Below are positions 51,135 to 51,499 of a DNA stretch of 51,499 nt, piece after piece; position 1 is the stretch's first letter; every line of letters starts with the position of its first letter. The notes under the pieces were generated by a model, which had not been told where the DNA came from, searched no databases, and saw only the letters and a program-made list of their open reading frames with translations. Location of the stretch: assembly GCF_001205715.1 (NCBI RefSeq), contig NZ_AQQZ01000010.1, positions 1 to 51,499 on the forward strand, read 5' to 3'. The position numbers and the translations under genes were made by a program. Source of the DNA: Pseudaestuariivita atlantica. Its GTDB lineage: Bacteria > Pseudomonadota > Alphaproteobacteria > Rhodobacterales > Rhodobacteraceae.

Positions 51135-51499
51135 ATGTCCGACACCCAGATGGACTCCGCAGATTTTGGCACCGACACGTATTACAACGGTGGCGTTGAA
51201 GGCGATGACCTGAGCACGTGGTTCGAAGCGAACTACGGCGGAGGCGTCGACGACAAGGACGATGGCAAGGGCTCCGGCGGCACCGCCGGCACCGGTGGTT
51301 CTGGCGGCTCGGGCGGTTCGGGCGGCAGCAAGGGTACCGGCGGGTCCGACGGCTCGGGTGGCACGAAGGGCACCGGCGGGTCCGGTGGCTCGGGTGGCTC
51401 GGGTGGCACGAAGGGCACCGGCGGGTCCGGTGGCTCGGGTGGCACGAAGGGCACTGACGGGTCCGGCGGCTCGGGTGGCACCGGCGGGTCTGGTGGCTC
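51135..51499 (+). CDS. Gly/Ser/Thr-rich repeat protein (3' truncated by window end)
   Basis: 121 complete codons are visible. Residues 1-45 are a non-repetitive acidic head (MSDTQMDSADFGTDTYYNGG; GDDLSTWFEANYGGG; DDKDDGK). From about residue 47 the chain is almost only Gly, Ser, Thr and Lys, with the unit G-(T/S)-K-G-T-(G/D)-G-S-(G/D)-G-S-G. No signal peptide, so secretion, if any, would be by a type I or unusual route. Strong RBS (GGAGAGGAGCGACAGCC). No family recognised; might be a linker ahead of a C-terminal domain outside the window. Confidence 0.8.
   Translation, partial: MSDTQMDSADFGTDTYYNGGVEGDDLSTWFEANYGGGVDDKDDGKGSGGTAGTGGSGGSGGSGGSKGTGGSDGSGGTKGTGGSGGSGGSGGTKGTGGSGGSGGTKGTDGSGGSGGTGGSGG
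51324..51476 (+). repeat. 36-nt coding tandem repeats
   Basis: Units at 51324-51359, 51360-51395, 51405-51440 and 51441-51476; the second and third are identical, a 9-nt GGS insert lies at 51396-51404, and the others differ at a few bases. Each unit is in frame and encodes 12 residues. Confidence 0.85.

Noticed and set aside
51324-51499. Possible CRISPR or satellite array at the right edge
   Set aside because: The repeats are contiguous, without unique spacers, and in frame with the Gly-rich protein, so they are coding minisatellite units.

Overview
The window is about 51.5 kb of GC-rich (roughly 63-65% by eye) chromosomal DNA from an alphaproteobacterium, most likely Rhodobacterales (Roseobacter/Rhodobacter lineage). 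The evidence is the r-protein/rpoA superoperon without rpsD, infA or rpmJ, an aapJQMP (bztABCD-type) amino-acid transporter, the crcB-rluC-HAD-ATP12 string, the rpmH-rnpA-yidD / yidC-MOSC-engB / argB gene order, and TTGAC-N17 type promoters. Nothing was searched against databases; family names come from motifs and recall.

Region 1 (1-18.3 kb): end of tuf, then rpsJ-rplCDW, rplB-rpsS-rplV-rpsC-rplP, rpmC-rpsQ, rplNXE-rpsNH-rplFR-rpsE-rpmD, rplO-secY-adk-csbD, rpsM-rpsK-rpoA-rplQ. The usual single run is cut into several units. A low-GC pair of unknown small genes sits between rplW and rplB. An antisense pair (2OG-Fe oxygenase, SnoaL-like) lies between rplP and rpmC. An antisense membrane-protein gene lies between rpmD and rplO. 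Intrinsic terminators precede these breaks, and a promoter-like sequence stands before each restarting segment.

Region 2 (18.3-24.7 kb): two small stress-type genes (host-attachment family and a 77-aa protein) divergent from a periplasmic Deg-type protease, followed by rarA, crcB, rluC, a HAD phosphatase and an ATP12-type F1-ATPase chaperone in a tightly packed run.

Region 3 (24.7-29.6 kb): the four-gene ABC importer aapJQMP, with a hairpin separating the highly expressed binding protein from the membrane and ATPase genes.

Region 4 (29.6-43.3 kb): mostly minus-strand housekeeping genes. SixA-type phosphatase, an Fe-S protein, a fatty-acid-hydroxylase-family enzyme, argB, engB, a MOSC protein and yidC are followed by a block (EAL-domain protein, ttcA, a plus-strand membrane pentapeptide-like protein, a 70-aa protein, a Rieske oxygenase) that separates yidC from yidD-rnpA-rpmH. 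rpmH (44 aa) is present at 43130-43264.

Region 5 (43.3-51.5 kb): a VTT-domain membrane protein with a flavin disulfide oxidoreductase, an orphan histidine kinase whose 3' end is overlapped antisense by a DMT-family exporter, tRNA-Arg(ACG), creatinase, an APH-like phosphotransferase with an altered catalytic motif, and the start of a Gly/Ser/Thr-rich repeat protein that runs off the window. The intergenic DNA between the last two carries three TGAC direct repeats in 11-bp phase.

The best candidates for something undescribed are the low-GC gene pair inside the S10 cluster, the repeat protein and its regulatory region at the right edge, and the membrane/coiled-coil/pentapeptide protein at 39.4-41.1 kb.
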